A stretch of 64,000 nt of DNA from Oscillatoria sp. SIO1A7 (lineage in GTDB: Bacteria; Cyanobacteriota; Cyanobacteriia; Cyanobacteriales; Laspinemataceae): NCBI GenBank assembly GCA_010672965.1, contig JAAHFN010000024.1, forward strand, positions 99,522 through 163,521, read 5' to 3'. Of this stretch, positions 37,301 through 45,168 are shown in pieces. The position numbers and the translations under genes were made by a program. The stretch's first letter is position 1. Every line of letters begins with the position of its first letter. The notes beneath the pieces are model-generated. The model saw only the letters and a program-made list of their open reading frames with translations. It had not been told where the DNA came from and searched no databases.

Positions 37301-40000
37301 CGATTTAATTTGCTTGAGAATCTCTTCGGGGTTGTAGAGACTGTTAGCAATCTCTTCAAAGGGGATATTGGCGATCGCATTACCATTCTTATTAGTGCTT
37401 ACAGGTGCCTTGTCTGCGATCGCTGGCGCCACCTGGGTTTCTTCAGGATTAAATGTAAATGTCGCGGCCATTGCGCTGGGAAACTTAAAACAATATTCCC
37501 CTTCATTCTCCTGAAGCATTTCAGCGCTTCCTTCCTCAGAAACGCTGAAGTGTTTGCTACGAACGCTACTTTCCAAGAAATCTCGGGCAGGTTGATTTTT
37601 AGCCGTCGGTCGATAATATACTTCTACCCAACTCAGTCCCCGTTCCCGGGCGATCGCCCCCAATTTCGCCAGCATTTGATATTCTACACCGCGACCGAGG
37701 ACTCGACAACTGAGCAAAAAACTGTCCGTTGCGATCGCATCCGACCCGATTTCAAATAGTAGTAAGCCAACTATACCATAATCGCCAAAGCGGTCTTGCA
37801 CCTGCACTACCCAAGCTTCCCACCCTGGAGACGAAACTAATTCTTTAATTTCTGCTTCCGAACGTCGGATAGTCGTTAAATTAAATTGATTAGTGCGTCG
37901 AGTGAGTTCTGCAACCCGCTGTAGTTCTCGGGGTTGCATTGGTGCCATCTCCACTTCTAACCGAAGTCCTGCTATGAAATCAGTAAAACTCAGAGATTTT
38001 TGTTCAAACTGCGATCGCCGTACATTCTGTTGATATAGTTCAGTACGCTGCCGATCTGCTTGGGTGACTTGCAACTGGTCAAAAGCCCAGATATGCCGTA
38101 AAAATGTCTCAATCCTATCCTCTTGGGTTGGCAGTTGCAGAGTCAAGACTTCAGGACAGTTTGCCCTCACCTCCATGCATTCTACGGGGTTATCGTCAAT
38201 AAAAATAAAACTGTCTAAACCTAAATTCAGTTCTGCTGCTAAAGATTGGAGGTTTTGAGATTTTGCTTGCCAGTTAATGCGCCAAGAGACTAGGCGATCG
38301 CGCTTCAGAGGCATCTCCCGATTGCGATCGAAGACAGCAAATACATCTTCTTCGTTGTTTTTGCTGCAAAGACAAATTAGTTTACCCCCTTGCTGCTGTT
38401 CCACAACAAACTCTTGCAATGCTTGACGCGATCGATCTATTGTTATCCCTGCCGGGCCATCTTCGCCGCAAACCCCCTTCCAAAGCGTATTATCGCAGTC
38501 CAGAACGATAACCTTGTAGCCTACAGAAGCGATCGCCCGCAGCTTCCGAGCGATCGCCGTCCCCAGGGCAGCAAAAAAAGTAGGAGTATAAGGTATATGG
38601 CCGTTACCACTTGAAGCTTCATAATCTACAGTCGGGTATGTAGCTTCTAATTCCCTTGAAGCGAGCAAATATAAACCGCTAACCCCGTTTAATTCAGAAA
38701 TTAATTGTTCTTCCAGCCTGTCCCCGCCTGCCCTGTCCTCGCCTGTCGCCGGACACAAACAAACCAAATAGGGTATTGTCGATCTCGCAACAGCTTCTTT
38801 CAAAGCGCTGCCCAGTTCTCGGACAGTTTCTGCCATCTGATTTCCATTTTGGAGTGATGCGCCAGCATTTGCAGATTGTTTTTGCCCAGGACGGGTTGCA
38901 TAGATATTGTACAAACCAGAACCTTCCAGCAAGGTTTCTGCTTCCACTACGAAAGAAAAACCTTTATCCTCAAGCAGTTGCGTGACGCTACCAAGAGTAG
39001 CGCCATCTTGGTCGTGTACCTCCATAACAATCTGTTTTATTCTCGGCCAATGCCCGGCCTCAATCCCTTGGAGAATAGTTAATTCACTTTTTTCCGCATC
39101 CAGCTTGAGTAAATCTATTTCCTCGATATTATATTCATCAATTACGCTAGATAGAGTGCGTAACTGCGCCCGATATGTTTGCCGTTCCATGCGGCCAGCA
39201 ATAAATTCATCCGCCACAGCATTAAGCGCCGCCTCATCTAATTCATTATAGCGGCGTAACATATTCAAAATAATCGCCCGCAGCGCCCGCTCATCTTGGG
39301 TTGTATCCGCAGCAAAACTAGAAAAAACCGAAGAATGAGGATAGAACGTGAAAGTTGCTGCTTGATTTTTATCTCCCAACCCGCAGTTCAAAACAGTTGC
39401 CTGGGGACAGTACAACTTAGCATTAGCTTGTAATTTTTCAAAGGCATGTATGGCCGGTTCAAAACTATAGATAGTAGCTTGAGAGCATTGCTGTTGAACG
39501 AACAGAGTAAACAAACCTATGTTCGCTCCGATATCAATCACACAAGCTGAATCTTGCAGAGTAATTCCGTGTTTTAAATAAGCCCTATCTATAAAAATTT
39601 CTTGATATAAATACTCAGTTTCGTAGCGGTTCAAATGAGCTATTTCTAAATTATCCGGCAAAATGTAGCGTTCTATACCATTTAATATAGTTTCTTTCTC
39701 TTCTGTCTCTACCGTCGGCATCAAGGACTGTTGATTTTTTTGCCAATCCTGTAACCTGAGCAAAATTATATTTATGCCGTCCCGATTTGTATTTAAGTGG
39801 CTACCGGGGTTAAGCAGTTCTTGAAAAACTTGGTTGTATGGTGCAAACTCGATCTGGAATGGCCAATCTAGCTTTTGACTCCAAAAATATAGTGATTCTG
39901 CGATCGGTTCGCTTGTAAACGTGGCAGCTACGGCCAACTTCAGGTTTTGTTGCTCAATTTTTCGATCCATACCAACTATCTCGTTTCCTTGCTCCATCAT
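31340..40000 (-). CDS. dysA: Dysinosin-type megasynthase: FkbH/FkbM - ACP - sulfotransferase - C - A(Leu) - PCP - E
   Basis: 2886 aa. Residues 20-88 match the N-part of FkbH proteins. 95-375 is a FkbM SAM methyltransferase (VIDIGANIG at 154-162) nested in it. 390-840 is the FkbH core (HAD motif DCDNTLW at 501-507, then a transferase region). A carrier has LGGDS (Ser950). 1050-1325 is a PAPS sulfotransferase (SPYRSGST, LLRHPYGVIRS). Then C (HHIIADGWS, ~1475), A (YTSGSTG, ~1968; hand-read code DAWFLGNVVK, a leucine code), PCP (LGGES, ~2352) and epimerase (HHLAVDGVSW, ~2538; SFNYLGQFD). FkbH domains load glyceryl units from 1,3-bisphosphoglycerate. Predicted product: O-methyl-O-sulfo-glyceryl-D-Leu on the carrier, matching the dysinosin N-terminus. 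Starts at ATG 40000 or 39970. Several in-frame dispersed repeats interrupt it. The gene symbol reflects the match to dysinosin, from memory. Confidence 0.92.
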   Translation of the reverse strand: MMEQGNEIVGMDRKIEQQNLKLAVAATFTSEPIAESLYFWSQKLDWPFQIEFAPYNQVFQELLNPGSHLNTNRDGINIILLRLQDWQKNQQSLMPTVETEEKETILNGIERYILPDNLEIAHLNRYETEYLYQEIFIDRAYLKHGITLQDSACVIDIGANIGLFTLFVQQQCSQATIYSFEPAIHAFEKLQANAKLYCPQATVLNCGLGDKNQAATFTFYPHSSVFSSFAADTTQDERALRAIILNMLRRYNELDEAALNAVADEFIAGRMERQTYRAQLRTLSSVIDEYNIEEIDLLKLDAEKSELTILQGIEAGHWPRIKQIVMEVHDQDGATLGSVTQLLEDKGFSFVVEAETLLEGSGLYNIYATRPGQKQSANAGASLQNGNQMAETVRELGSALKEAVARSTIPYLVCLCPATGEDRAGGDRLEEQLISELNGVSGLYLLASRELEATYPTVDYEASSGNGHIPYTPTFFAALGTAIARKLRAIASVGYKVIVLDCDNTLWKGVCGEDGPAGITIDRSRQALQEFVVEQQQGGKLICLCSKNNEEDVFAVFDRNREMPLKRDRLVSWRINWQAKSQNLQSLAAELNLGLDSFIFIDDNPVECMEVRANCPEVLTLQLPTQEDRIETFLRHIWAFDQLQVTQADRQRTELYQQNVRRSQFEQKSLSFTDFIAGLRLEVEMAPMQPRELQRVAELTRRTNQFNLTTIRRSEAEIKELVSSPGWEAWVVQVQDRFGDYGIVGLLLFEIGSDAIATDSFLLSCRVLGRGVEYQMLAKLGAIARERGLSWVEVYYRPTAKNQPARDFLESSVRSKHFSVSEEGSAEMLQENEGEYCFKFPSAMAATFTFNPEETQVAPAIADKAPVSTNKNGNAIANIPFEEIANSLYNPEEILKQIKSYSFRPRPQLATPFVAPRTPLEQAIAQQFADVLHLDRVGVDDDFLELGGDSIRGAILINQLQKKLNEIIQFVVLLDNQTVAKLAAYLERHYPQAIANLKTGETLGEGKTAIAPVPRQKINSQHVAYFQNLIRAKLPMATGRDGHSQKNPRAIFILSPYRSGSTLLRVVLGGHPRFFAPPELELLAFDTLKERKDAFAGRYSFWLEGAVRALMQVKSIAAKEAIAMMAELEASQTTTQQFYRLLQGDRILVDKTPSYTLDIETLQRAESCFDNPLYIHLLRHPYGVIRSCEEIKLEQVFFVEENPFSGRELGELVWLLAHQNIIKFLRQVPPERQYQICFEDLVRQPQSTVENLCNFLGVEFQPEMLEPYKEKQQRMTDGLTDMSRMVGDVKFHQHQGIDPQVAESWQQASLFDELGDETWQLAESLGYKPKPNAIPLLQEVRGLASFPLSFPQQRLWFLVQLEPDSPFYNMFEALTLKGRLDISALERSLNEIIRRHEVLRTTFITVDGLPRQAIAPHLTLTLSVIDLPNVTAQSATVDRLIREAQLQPFDLEKGPLLRATLLHLESESYILLLAMHHIIADGWSLGVLIEELSRLYQAFLTDSPSPLPELPIQYVDFAVWQRQWLQGQHLQGQLNYWKEQLADAPPLLELPTDRPRPPVQTLKGRSVAFALEEDLTAKLKTLSQQSGATLFMTLLASVVTLLYRYSGQTDILVGTPIANRNQQELESSIGFFVNTLVMRSRLEKAGGDACPTFAELLAEIRQTALSAYANQDVPFEQLVDELQISRSLSHSPLFQVMFALQNAPVKPLSMPELTIAPLEVENLRAKFDLTLMLWEAETSPSSQGQAGTTVLRGFWQYNSSLFDRDRITRMVGHFQTLLAGIVANPEQRIDELPLLTTAERHQLLVEWNDNQRPYPDDKCIHQLFEEQVAQNPDAIAVVDATESLTYRELNVRANQLAHYLQSLGVTTETLVGICVERSLATIVGLLGILKAGAAYVPLDPDYPSERLAFVLEDSNVTLLLSQSTVLDRLPRSSLQVICLDRDWSIVSQYPQQNPRIPVSSNNLTYIIYTSGSTGVPKGVAIEHRGLLNLIAWHQRAFSVTSGDRATQLAGQAFDASGWEVWPYLTVGASLYIVDEETRLWPEKLRDWLIANAITIAFIPTPLLETMLGLDWSGSVVPRTILTGGDKLHHYPSASIPFELVNNYGPTENTVVTTSGVVPVREQNSHPHSHPHIGRPIDNCCVYILDPHLQPVPIGVWGELYVGGSSLARGYWNRPDLTRERFINNPFTPAERLYKTGDLVRYLPEGNIEFANRLDNQVKIRGFRIELSEIEVAITQHPLVGDVVVLLREDRPGIKYLAAYVVPKQDYLKPEDLQQFIKKKLPNYMVPDSFTLLEAFPLTPNGKIDRRALPVPVLESNTVYSEPRTANEVALAKIWQDVLGLRQVNIYDNFFALGGESILAMQIIARANQIGLKLTPKQIFAHQTIAELAAVAVTRTASSAEQGVVSGSVPLTPIQHWFFEQRSPEPDHFNQAVMLEVPADIKPELLQQAVQQLYLHHDALRLRFVGQDGGWQQSHGDGSVTVPFQVVDLSNSSDIERQLCDEANAEQRAIDLSQGLLMRVTLFVSSKNFSVSPVRLLIVIHHLAVDGVSWRILLEDLSLAYQQLERGKAIELPAKTTSFKDWAVLCREYARESQLYSELDYWLRPVQWPIVQLPADYPVGQASPPTAQAGTPAVSANLVADRATISRTLTEARTRALLQDVPSAYKTQINDVLLTALVQSFEQWTGSTILLVNLEGHGREDLFAGVDLSRTVGWFTSIFPVLLDIKEIENPGEALKSIKEQLRQIPQRGIGYGLLRYLSPDAGERLRSLPAPQVSFNYLGQFDQMELAAGWKYTSDDTGDLHSLQGQRSHLLNVNGLVAAGKLQLEWHYSQKIHRGRTIENLANAYMNALDRLIDHCLSSEAGGYTPSDFPEMQMSQAELDELLEEL
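32106..32152 (-). repeat. In-frame dispersed repeat in the epimerase domain
   Basis: The palindromic arms gcaggcgtc and gacgcctgc flank ttgggcggtagg. It encodes a Gln/Ala/Pro/Thr-rich loop near residue 2623, an insertion relative to normal epimerase domains. It belongs to the cluster of gtaggac/gacgcctgcc repeats seen in intergenic DNA. Confidence 0.72.
34747..34774 (-). repeat. In-frame dispersed repeat near the end of the condensation domain
   Basis: The plus strand reads gtaggacagtcgtccccgcc followed by tgtccctg. It encodes SQGQAGTTVLRG near residue 1747. It is a variant of the intergenic repeat at 27107-27130. Confidence 0.72.
35051..35068 (-). repeat. In-frame palindromic repeat in the condensation domain
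   Basis: gcaggcgtccccgcctgc encodes AGGDAC near residue 1647, a position where related condensation domains have a shorter loop. Confidence 0.65.
36873..36897 (-). repeat. In-frame dispersed repeat before the sulfotransferase domain
   Basis: A ggccgtccctccctgtcgcc sequence encodes MATGRDGHS near residue 1038, in the linker between the carrier and the sulfotransferase. Confidence 0.55.
38716..38751 (-). repeat. In-frame dispersed repeat in the FkbH core
   Basis: A cctgtccccgcctgccctg sequence followed by tcctcgcctgtcgcc encodes ATGEDRAGGDRLEE near residues 418-431. FkbH proteins have a variable loop after the conserved YLVCLCPA. Confidence 0.65.
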
Positions 40001-40142
40001 AGCTTTTAATTGGATCTATTATCTACCAATTTTACTTTGTAACAAAACTTCATAGCATTTTAGGCTTATTGTATGTTTGCAACTTGTTTTGGCCTTTGTG
40101 GATCGGCTATTTTACCCTTGGTTGCATCCCTGCATCAACCCT

Positions 40143-41411
40143 TTATCTACTTCCAATTCTAGCGGAGACCTCATAATAACTAAGAAGATCGTCAGTCAAC
40201 TTATCCCAAGAAAATTTTTCTAATACCCGTTGTCGTCCAGCTTTACCTAATGATAGCCTCAACTCCTGGTTTTCTAGTAAATTGAGCATAGCTTCTGCCA
40301 AGCTATCGGCATCGCCTCGTTCCACCAATTGTCCGGTTTTTCCCTCTTCTACAATTTCTGGAAAAGCTCCTCCTTGAGTCGCGATCGTCGGTAATTCCAT
40401 TGTCATGGCTTCCACAAGGGGCATTCCAAACGGTTCTTGCCAAACTGAAGGAAAGACGAATATATCTGCTTGTTGATAATATTGGATAATCTCTGCGTGA
40501 GGAACTTTTCCGATAAAAAAGACCTTATTAGCGGCATTTTTAGATATTTGCTGTTGCAATAGCTGGCGATATTTGCCGCGAAAATAGGGCATGAGCGATC
40601 GCACTTTTGGGTCTTGCCTGTTCGGAATATACCAGAGTAGCACTGCATTTTCAGGACCCACTATTTTAAGCTCTACGTTGGGATAACGAGACACAACTCG
40701 GTTAAAAGCATTGATTAAGACGTGAACGCCTTTTTCCGGCGATATTCTGCCAACAAACAGGATTTGCTTGGGAGTTGATTCGCGAACCGTGGGAGAAAAA
40801 TCCGATCGATCTGGAACGATAAAACGATGTAGATCCACACCATTGTAAAGAGTTTGACAGGGAATGTGCGGGAGATATTGTCGGACTTGATTAGTGATAT
40901 AATCGCTGCATCCGAGAACTAAATCCGCTGAACTGAGGCACTGTTCAACGAATGCTAAATCGAACTGCGGTAGTAATTCGCTGTGAGCATGGAAAATGAT
41001 TTTGGCCTGAGGATTAAAAGCACGCATCAGCGGCACAAATTGAAAGGCAACATGCAGGTGAATCACGTCACACTGCTGTTGCTGCATATCGCGAACCATT
41101 TTCCGATATGCAGCGCAGAAAAACCATTTTGAAGCGTAGAATGGGCGTTGAGGATTTGATAAATTCCACTCATCGAGGTAGTTGAGAGGCTCTAACAGCG
41201 AATCAATCCAGGAAGCTTTTATTCTCCGATATCGGATCCCTTCTTCCACATATTCATCGGTTTGATGATGGGGTGCTTTAGCACCATAAAACAGCACTTC
41301 GTGCCCAAGCTGAACCAAACGGCGAGCCAAGGCATAGGAAACTAAACGAACAGCTCCCGATTTCGGGGGTTCTGCTGGTATGTAGGGATAATCAGCAAAG
41401 GCTATTTTCAT
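40143..41411 (-). CDS. GT4-family glycosyltransferase in the dysinosin-like cluster
   Basis: This 422-aa retaining glycosyltransferase has a GT-B fold. The N-terminus MKIAFADYPYIP...SGAVRLVSYALARRLVQLGHEV is typical. LFVGRISPEKGVHVLINAF begins the sugar-nucleotide domain, and QEPFGMPLVEAM carries the E-x7-E motif. Start ATG at 41411, 4 bp after the stop of the MFS gene, indicates coupling. Glycosylated dysinosins and aeruginosides are known, so transfer of a sugar to a ring hydroxyl is plausible. A cell-envelope role cannot be excluded. An upstream extension to 41489 overlaps the MFS gene and is not favoured. Confidence 0.87.
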   Translation of the reverse strand: MKIAFADYPYIPAEPPKSGAVRLVSYALARRLVQLGHEVLFYGAKAPHHQTDEYVEEGIRYRRIKASWIDSLLEPLNYLDEWNLSNPQRPFYASKWFFCAAYRKMVRDMQQQQCDVIHLHVAFQFVPLMRAFNPQAKIIFHAHSELLPQFDLAFVEQCLSSADLVLGCSDYITNQVRQYLPHIPCQTLYNGVDLHRFIVPDRSDFSPTVRESTPKQILFVGRISPEKGVHVLINAFNRVVSRYPNVELKIVGPENAVLLWYIPNRQDPKVRSLMPYFRGKYRQLLQQQISKNAANKVFFIGKVPHAEIIQYYQQADIFVFPSVWQEPFGMPLVEAMTMELPTIATQGGAFPEIVEEGKTGQLVERGDADSLAEAMLNLLENQELRLSLGKAGRQRVLEKFSWDKLTDDLLSYYEVSARIGSR

Positions 41412-41415
41412 ATTA

Positions 41416-42813
41416 TTAATTCGCCAGGGAAGCATTGTCAATAGTTGTCGATTCCTTGAGAGCTGGTTCAATCCTCCAGTCTTCAACATCTACAGCATCG
41501 GGCAACTCTGTTTCTAGTAATCGCAAGCGGGGATACCAACTGGCCAACAAAGTTACCAACAAAGTCACGCCGCCTAACAGTATTAGTAAAAGTCCCATAC
41601 CGCGACCCACTCCCATGCCAATGAAAGTTCCAATCCGGTTTGCCCAAAGACTATCTGACATCATCATGGGTTCAAAAACTTTCTCCGCTAGGGGTCCGAC
41701 AATTACAAAACCCGCAGGTACTGCGATCGCATCTAATGCCGACTTTAATGAAAATACTCGACCTTGGATGTTGAGGTCAACCTTATTTTGGAGAATAGTT
41801 TGACAGAAGGTATAAAGCACCGGGCGAATCATAGTAAATAGGGTAATACTAATGGTAAAAACAACCAGAGATGACGACCAACCCGCAAACACGAGCAACA
41901 TTCCATTCACGAGCATACAGCTATAAATCGCCTTCATGTAGCGCTCTGGGCTTCCCCAAAAGGCGATCGCCAAGCTACCAATTATAGTACCTGCCCCAAA
42001 ACAGGACAGAATGCGGCCCAAAATATCATGAGAAGCGACTGTTATTACTAAGGGAGTTGTGATGACATTAATCGAACCCATTTGAAAAAAGGTGAAGCTG
42101 GAAATCAGCATGATTCCCACTAACCCTGGATATGCTTTGAGATACTTGAGACCGAATAACATATCTGCGATATAAGAACTTTCAGTGGTTTTGTCCTCTA
42201 TTTTCAGATTAGGAAAGGTAACTACTAACAGGGGCAAAATTCCGATCGCGAGGCAACCCATCTGTAAAAATAATACGCCTTGGACGTGAATCCAGTCGAG
42301 AACTACTGCTCCGAGAAGCGGTCCCAAAACTCTCGCCATACCGGTTAAAAAACTCATTAAACCATTGGCTCGACCCCAATTTTCTTTTGATACAAGTAAG
42401 CTAATAGAAGCAAACAGGGCTGTGGTTTGAAAAGCGGCACAAGTCGCTTCCAGGGTGTTAAAAACATAGACATGCCAGGGTTCTAGATGACTATATAGTA
42501 CTAATAAACCTAAGACCAAAATCCCTAAAGTAGCACAGAGATCGCTAATGACCATAATCCAGCGGCGGTTCCAGCGGTCTGTTACAATTCCAACCACAGG
42601 AGCGAGCAACACGAAGGGAAGCGTGGCAAAAACACTAATCAACGCAAATTGAATAGCAGATTCTGTGTACTCATAAACCCAAACATTCATCGAAAAGCCA
42701 GTTATGGCAGATCCAGTAGCAGCAACAAGTTGGCCTACCCAAATAAACAAGAACAATCCCATGTCCTGGACTGCTCTGTAAAAAGAGGATTGTTCTGATG
42801 AGATATTATTCAT
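41416..42813 (-). CDS. MFS transporter, first gene of the dysinosin-like cluster
   Basis: This 465-aa major facilitator protein has about 12 membrane segments. It begins with LFIWVGQLVAATGSAITGFSMNVWVYE and carries the loop motif PVVGIVTDRWNRRWIM between helices 2 and 3. It resembles drug/macrolide-efflux type members. Its position at the 5' end of the minus-strand gene run, 4 bp before the glycosyltransferase start, suggests export of the peptide product. Start ATG at 42813; the 90 bp upstream is AT-rich and probably holds the cluster promoter, though no clear -10/-35 was assigned. Confidence 0.87.
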   Translation of the reverse strand: MNNISSEQSSFYRAVQDMGLFLFIWVGQLVAATGSAITGFSMNVWVYEYTESAIQFALISVFATLPFVLLAPVVGIVTDRWNRRWIMVISDLCATLGILVLGLLVLYSHLEPWHVYVFNTLEATCAAFQTTALFASISLLVSKENWGRANGLMSFLTGMARVLGPLLGAVVLDWIHVQGVLFLQMGCLAIGILPLLVVTFPNLKIEDKTTESSYIADMLFGLKYLKAYPGLVGIMLISSFTFFQMGSINVITTPLVITVASHDILGRILSCFGAGTIIGSLAIAFWGSPERYMKAIYSCMLVNGMLLVFAGWSSSLVVFTISITLFTMIRPVLYTFCQTILQNKVDLNIQGRVFSLKSALDAIAVPAGFVIVGPLAEKVFEPMMMSDSLWANRIGTFIGMGVGRGMGLLLILLGGVTLLVTLLASWYPRLRLLETELPDAVDVEDWRIEPALKESTTIDNASLAN

Positions 42814-42906
42814 AATTGTCTAAAGGTTTTCGATAGCGAACAAAAGAACATTAATTTATATTTCCTCAAACAAAATTATTTTAAAATAAATTAAAACTTT
42901 TGAGGT

Positions 42907-43383
42907 TTAAAATTCAGTATTGTTGAAGTTACTGTAGCAATTAACGAGGCTTTTAGCTTCTTTGAGATACTGTTCTAACTGCTTAGGGGTTAACTGAGGT
43001 TGGGTTCGCTGTAATTTTTCCCAAGATAAGGCTGTGCTTGACTGAGAATCTTGTGTAAAGACCTGCATTGCTTCCCCATCGAAATAGCGCCTGGGTTGGC
43101 GTTTGGGGCAAAAAAGCCTGTCGATGGGTATCGATCGCGCGCCTTCTTCTGGCTTGGAACCATTGGTTTCCAAGGCTTTGGGCGATTGTTTGAGAGCGAT
43201 GCACTGTTGTCTTGAAGCCATCCCTAGCCTTTTGCAAGTAAGGAGTAATTGGACCGCTGTTTTCCGACCAAATAAGGGTTTCCTCGCGATTGTTTTGCGT
43301 CGCAAGTCACCTTTTCGCGCATGGGTTCGAGAGAGATTAACCCTTCTTGATTCTGAAGATAGCAGAGAAAAAACTGATGTCAA
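42907..43383 (-). CDS. Doubtful hypothetical ORF
   Basis: A 158-codon frame starts at TTG; the first in-frame ATG is near codon 55. The N-terminal half is very basic. The C-terminal 60 residues (ALSWEKLQRTQPQLTPKQLEQYLKEAKSLVNCY) look like a soluble helical segment. I do not recognise a family. It could be a remnant of a longer gene or a chance frame. It lies between the biosynthetic cluster and psbC. Confidence 0.35.
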   Translation of the reverse strand: MTSVFSLLSSESRRVNLSRTHARKGDLRRKTIARKPLFGRKTAVQLLLTCKRLGMASRQQCIALKQSPKALETNGSKPEEGARSIPIDRLFCPKRQPRRYFDGEAMQVFTQDSQSSTALSWEKLQRTQPQLTPKQLEQYLKEAKSLVNCYSNFNNTEF

Positions 43384-43470
43384 GAGCTATCGGCATAAAA
43401 ATAGGAACGGATAAGAAACCCGATAAAGGAAGTTAAGAAACATGCATATTTCCGTATATTACAATACGAA

Positions 43471-43523
43471 AACAGATAATAGCTGGTGGAGCGTTTCCCC
43501 ACCAGCTATTATCTGTTGTTTTT
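43471..43523 (+). terminator. Strong hairpin with plus-strand T-run
   Basis: A 19 bp perfect stem (43471-43489 with 43499-43517) is followed by gttttt. It looks like an intrinsic terminator for plus-strand transcription, yet no plus-strand gene precedes it. Confidence 0.6.
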
Positions 43524-43686
43524 CAACCTCGCACCTCAGACCCCGCTTTCTCGCCCTTGTTTGCCCTTGTCCGTTCGCCGTCTTATATCATTTCTGTATG
43601 AAGCTGCAACAAATAACGACCTTTATCCGCCGTTCGGGCGCTCGTCCTGAGCCCGAACGGCAATTAGTCTTAGGGCGTGCAAATTA

Positions 43687-43718
43687 TAAAAAAAGACTCC
43701 TGCAAGCTACAGGAGTCT
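43687..43718 (-). terminator. Rho-independent terminator of psbC
   Basis: A 9 bp stem (agactcctg, 43694-43702, with caggagtct, 43710-43718) is followed on the minus strand by a run of seven T, 70-100 bp after the psbC stop. Confidence 0.8.
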
Positions 43719-43785
43719 AGTCTTTGATATTTATGAGTGACGATCGCTCGCCAAACTCATTGCTAAAAATTGCCGATTAGTCCGA

Positions 43786-45168
43786 TTAGTCTAAATCTGG
43801 CATTGACATTGCTGGCTCGTTCTCGCGATCGATACCTTTTTCAAAACCACCAGCAGCGGCGCGAGCGCGACCGGCGTGCCAGAGGTGACCGACCAGGAAG
43901 AAGAAGCCGAGAATGAAGTGAGCGCCAGCAAGCCAGGCTCGGGGATTAACGTAGTTGAAACCGTTAATATCGGTGATAATGCCACCCACGGAGTTAATAG
44001 AACCGTTGGGAGCGTGAGTCATATACTCAGCAGCGCGGCGAACTTGCCAGGGCTGAATATCATTTTTGAGCTTTCTGAGGTCTAAGCCATTGGGACCGCG
44101 TAAGGGCTCCAGCCAGGGGCCACGGAAATCCCAGAAGCGCATGGTTTCACCGCCGAAGATGATTTCGCCAGTGGGAGAGCGCATCAGGTATTTACCCAGA
44201 CCAGTTGGACCTTGAGCAGAACCAATATTAGCACCCAAGCGTTGGTCGCGAACCAAGAAGGTGAAAGCTTGAGCCTGAGAGGCTTCAGCATTAGTCGGAC
44301 CGTAGAATTCGCTAGGATAAGCAGTGTTGTTGAACCAGACGAAAGCCGCAGCAATCAAGCCCATCATAGACAGAGCGCCCAAGCTGTAGGAGAGATAAGC
44401 TTCTCCAGACCAGATGAAGGCGCGACGCACCCAACCAAAAGGCCGGGTAAGGATGTGCCAGATGCCGCCACCGATGCAGATCAGTCCAATCCAGATATGA
44501 CCGCCGATGATATCTTCCATATTATCGACGCCGATAATCCAGCCATCGCCACCGAAGGGAGCGCTGAGCAAATAACCGAAGATGATAGCGGGGTTGAGAG
44601 TCGGATTGGTAATCACGCGCACGTCGCCGCCACCGGGAGCCCAGCTATCATAGACTCCGCCAAAGAATACGGCTTTGAAGACCAACAACAGAGCGCCACA
44701 TCCCAAAAGAATGAGGTGGTAGCCAATAATATTGGTCATCTGGTTCTTGTCCTTCCAGTCATACCCAAAGAATTCAGAGTATTCTTCCAGGGTGTCTGGA
44801 CCGCGAAGGGCGTGATAGATACCGCCAAGACCTAAGACTGCAGAGGAGATGATGTGCAGAACACCAACCACAAAGTAGGGGAAGGTATCGATCACTTCAC
44901 CACCAGGGCCCACACCGAAGCCGAGGGTGGCAAGGTGAGGCAGCAGGATTGCGCCCTGCTCGTACATGGGTTTTTCAGGAACGAAGTGAGCGACCTCAAA
45001 TAGGGTCATCGCTCCGGTCCAAAATACAATTAGGCCAGCATGGGCAACATGAGCGCCCAGGAGCTTACCGGATAGGTCGATTAGACGAGCGTTACCAGAC
45101 CACCAGGCAAACCCTGTGCTTTCTTGGTCCCGTCCGCCAACTACTGCACTGCCAAAAGACGTTTGCAC
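43786..45168 (-). CDS. psbC: Photosystem II CP43 protein
   Basis: This 460-aa inner antenna protein of photosystem II has six membrane helices binding chlorophyll a. It contains [20 protein letters not shown] at the N-terminus, and the large lumenal loop with [23 protein letters not shown], which carries the conserved Glu and Arg that contact the Mn cluster. It ends [30 protein letters not shown]. The start is GTG at 45168, preceded by AAGAGG about 9 nt upstream, and the N-terminus from GTG to VGGRDQ has the length typical of CP43. Unusually, it begins 110 bp after psbD instead of inside it. Confidence 0.97.
   Translation of the reverse strand: MQTSFGSAVVGGRDQESTGFAWWSGNARLIDLSGKLLGAHVAHAGLIVFWTGAMTLFEVAHFVPEKPMYEQGAILLPHLATLGFGVGPGGEVIDTFPYFVVGVLHIISSAVLGLGGIYHALRGPDTLEEYSEFFGYDWKDKNQMTNIIGYHLILLGCGALLLVFKAVFFGGVYDSWAPGGGDVRVITNPTLNPAIIFGYLLSAPFGGDGWIIGVDNMEDIIGGHIWIGLICIGGGIWHILTRPFGWVRRAFIWSGEAYLSYSLGALSMMGLIAAAFVWFNNTAYPSEFYGPTNAEASQAQAFTFLVRDQRLGANIGSAQGPTGLGKYLMRSPTGEIIFGGETMRFWDFRGPWLEPLRGPNGLDLRKLKNDIQPWQVRRAAEYMTHAPNGSINSVGGIITDINGFNYVNPRAWLAGAHFILGFFFLVGHLWHAGRARAAAGGFEKGIDRENEPAMSMPDLD

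Larger units (their letters stand above)
43384..43785. other. Intergenic region downstream of psbC
   Basis: It holds a strong hairpin (43471-43517), a gaagctgcaacaaata / cgttcggg-type dispersed repeat (43590-43670) related to 62551-62722, and the psbC terminator (43687-43718). No gene is supported; the small plus-strand frame at 43442 is disrupted by the hairpin. Confidence 0.6.

Noticed and set aside
37310-37759. 149-codon plus-strand frame antisense to the megasynthase
   Set aside because: It overlaps conserved coding sequence on the other strand and shows no recognisable domain.
44212-44835. 207-codon plus-strand frame antisense to psbC
   Set aside because: It lies entirely within the highly conserved psbC gene and has an amino-acid composition typical of an antisense shadow.
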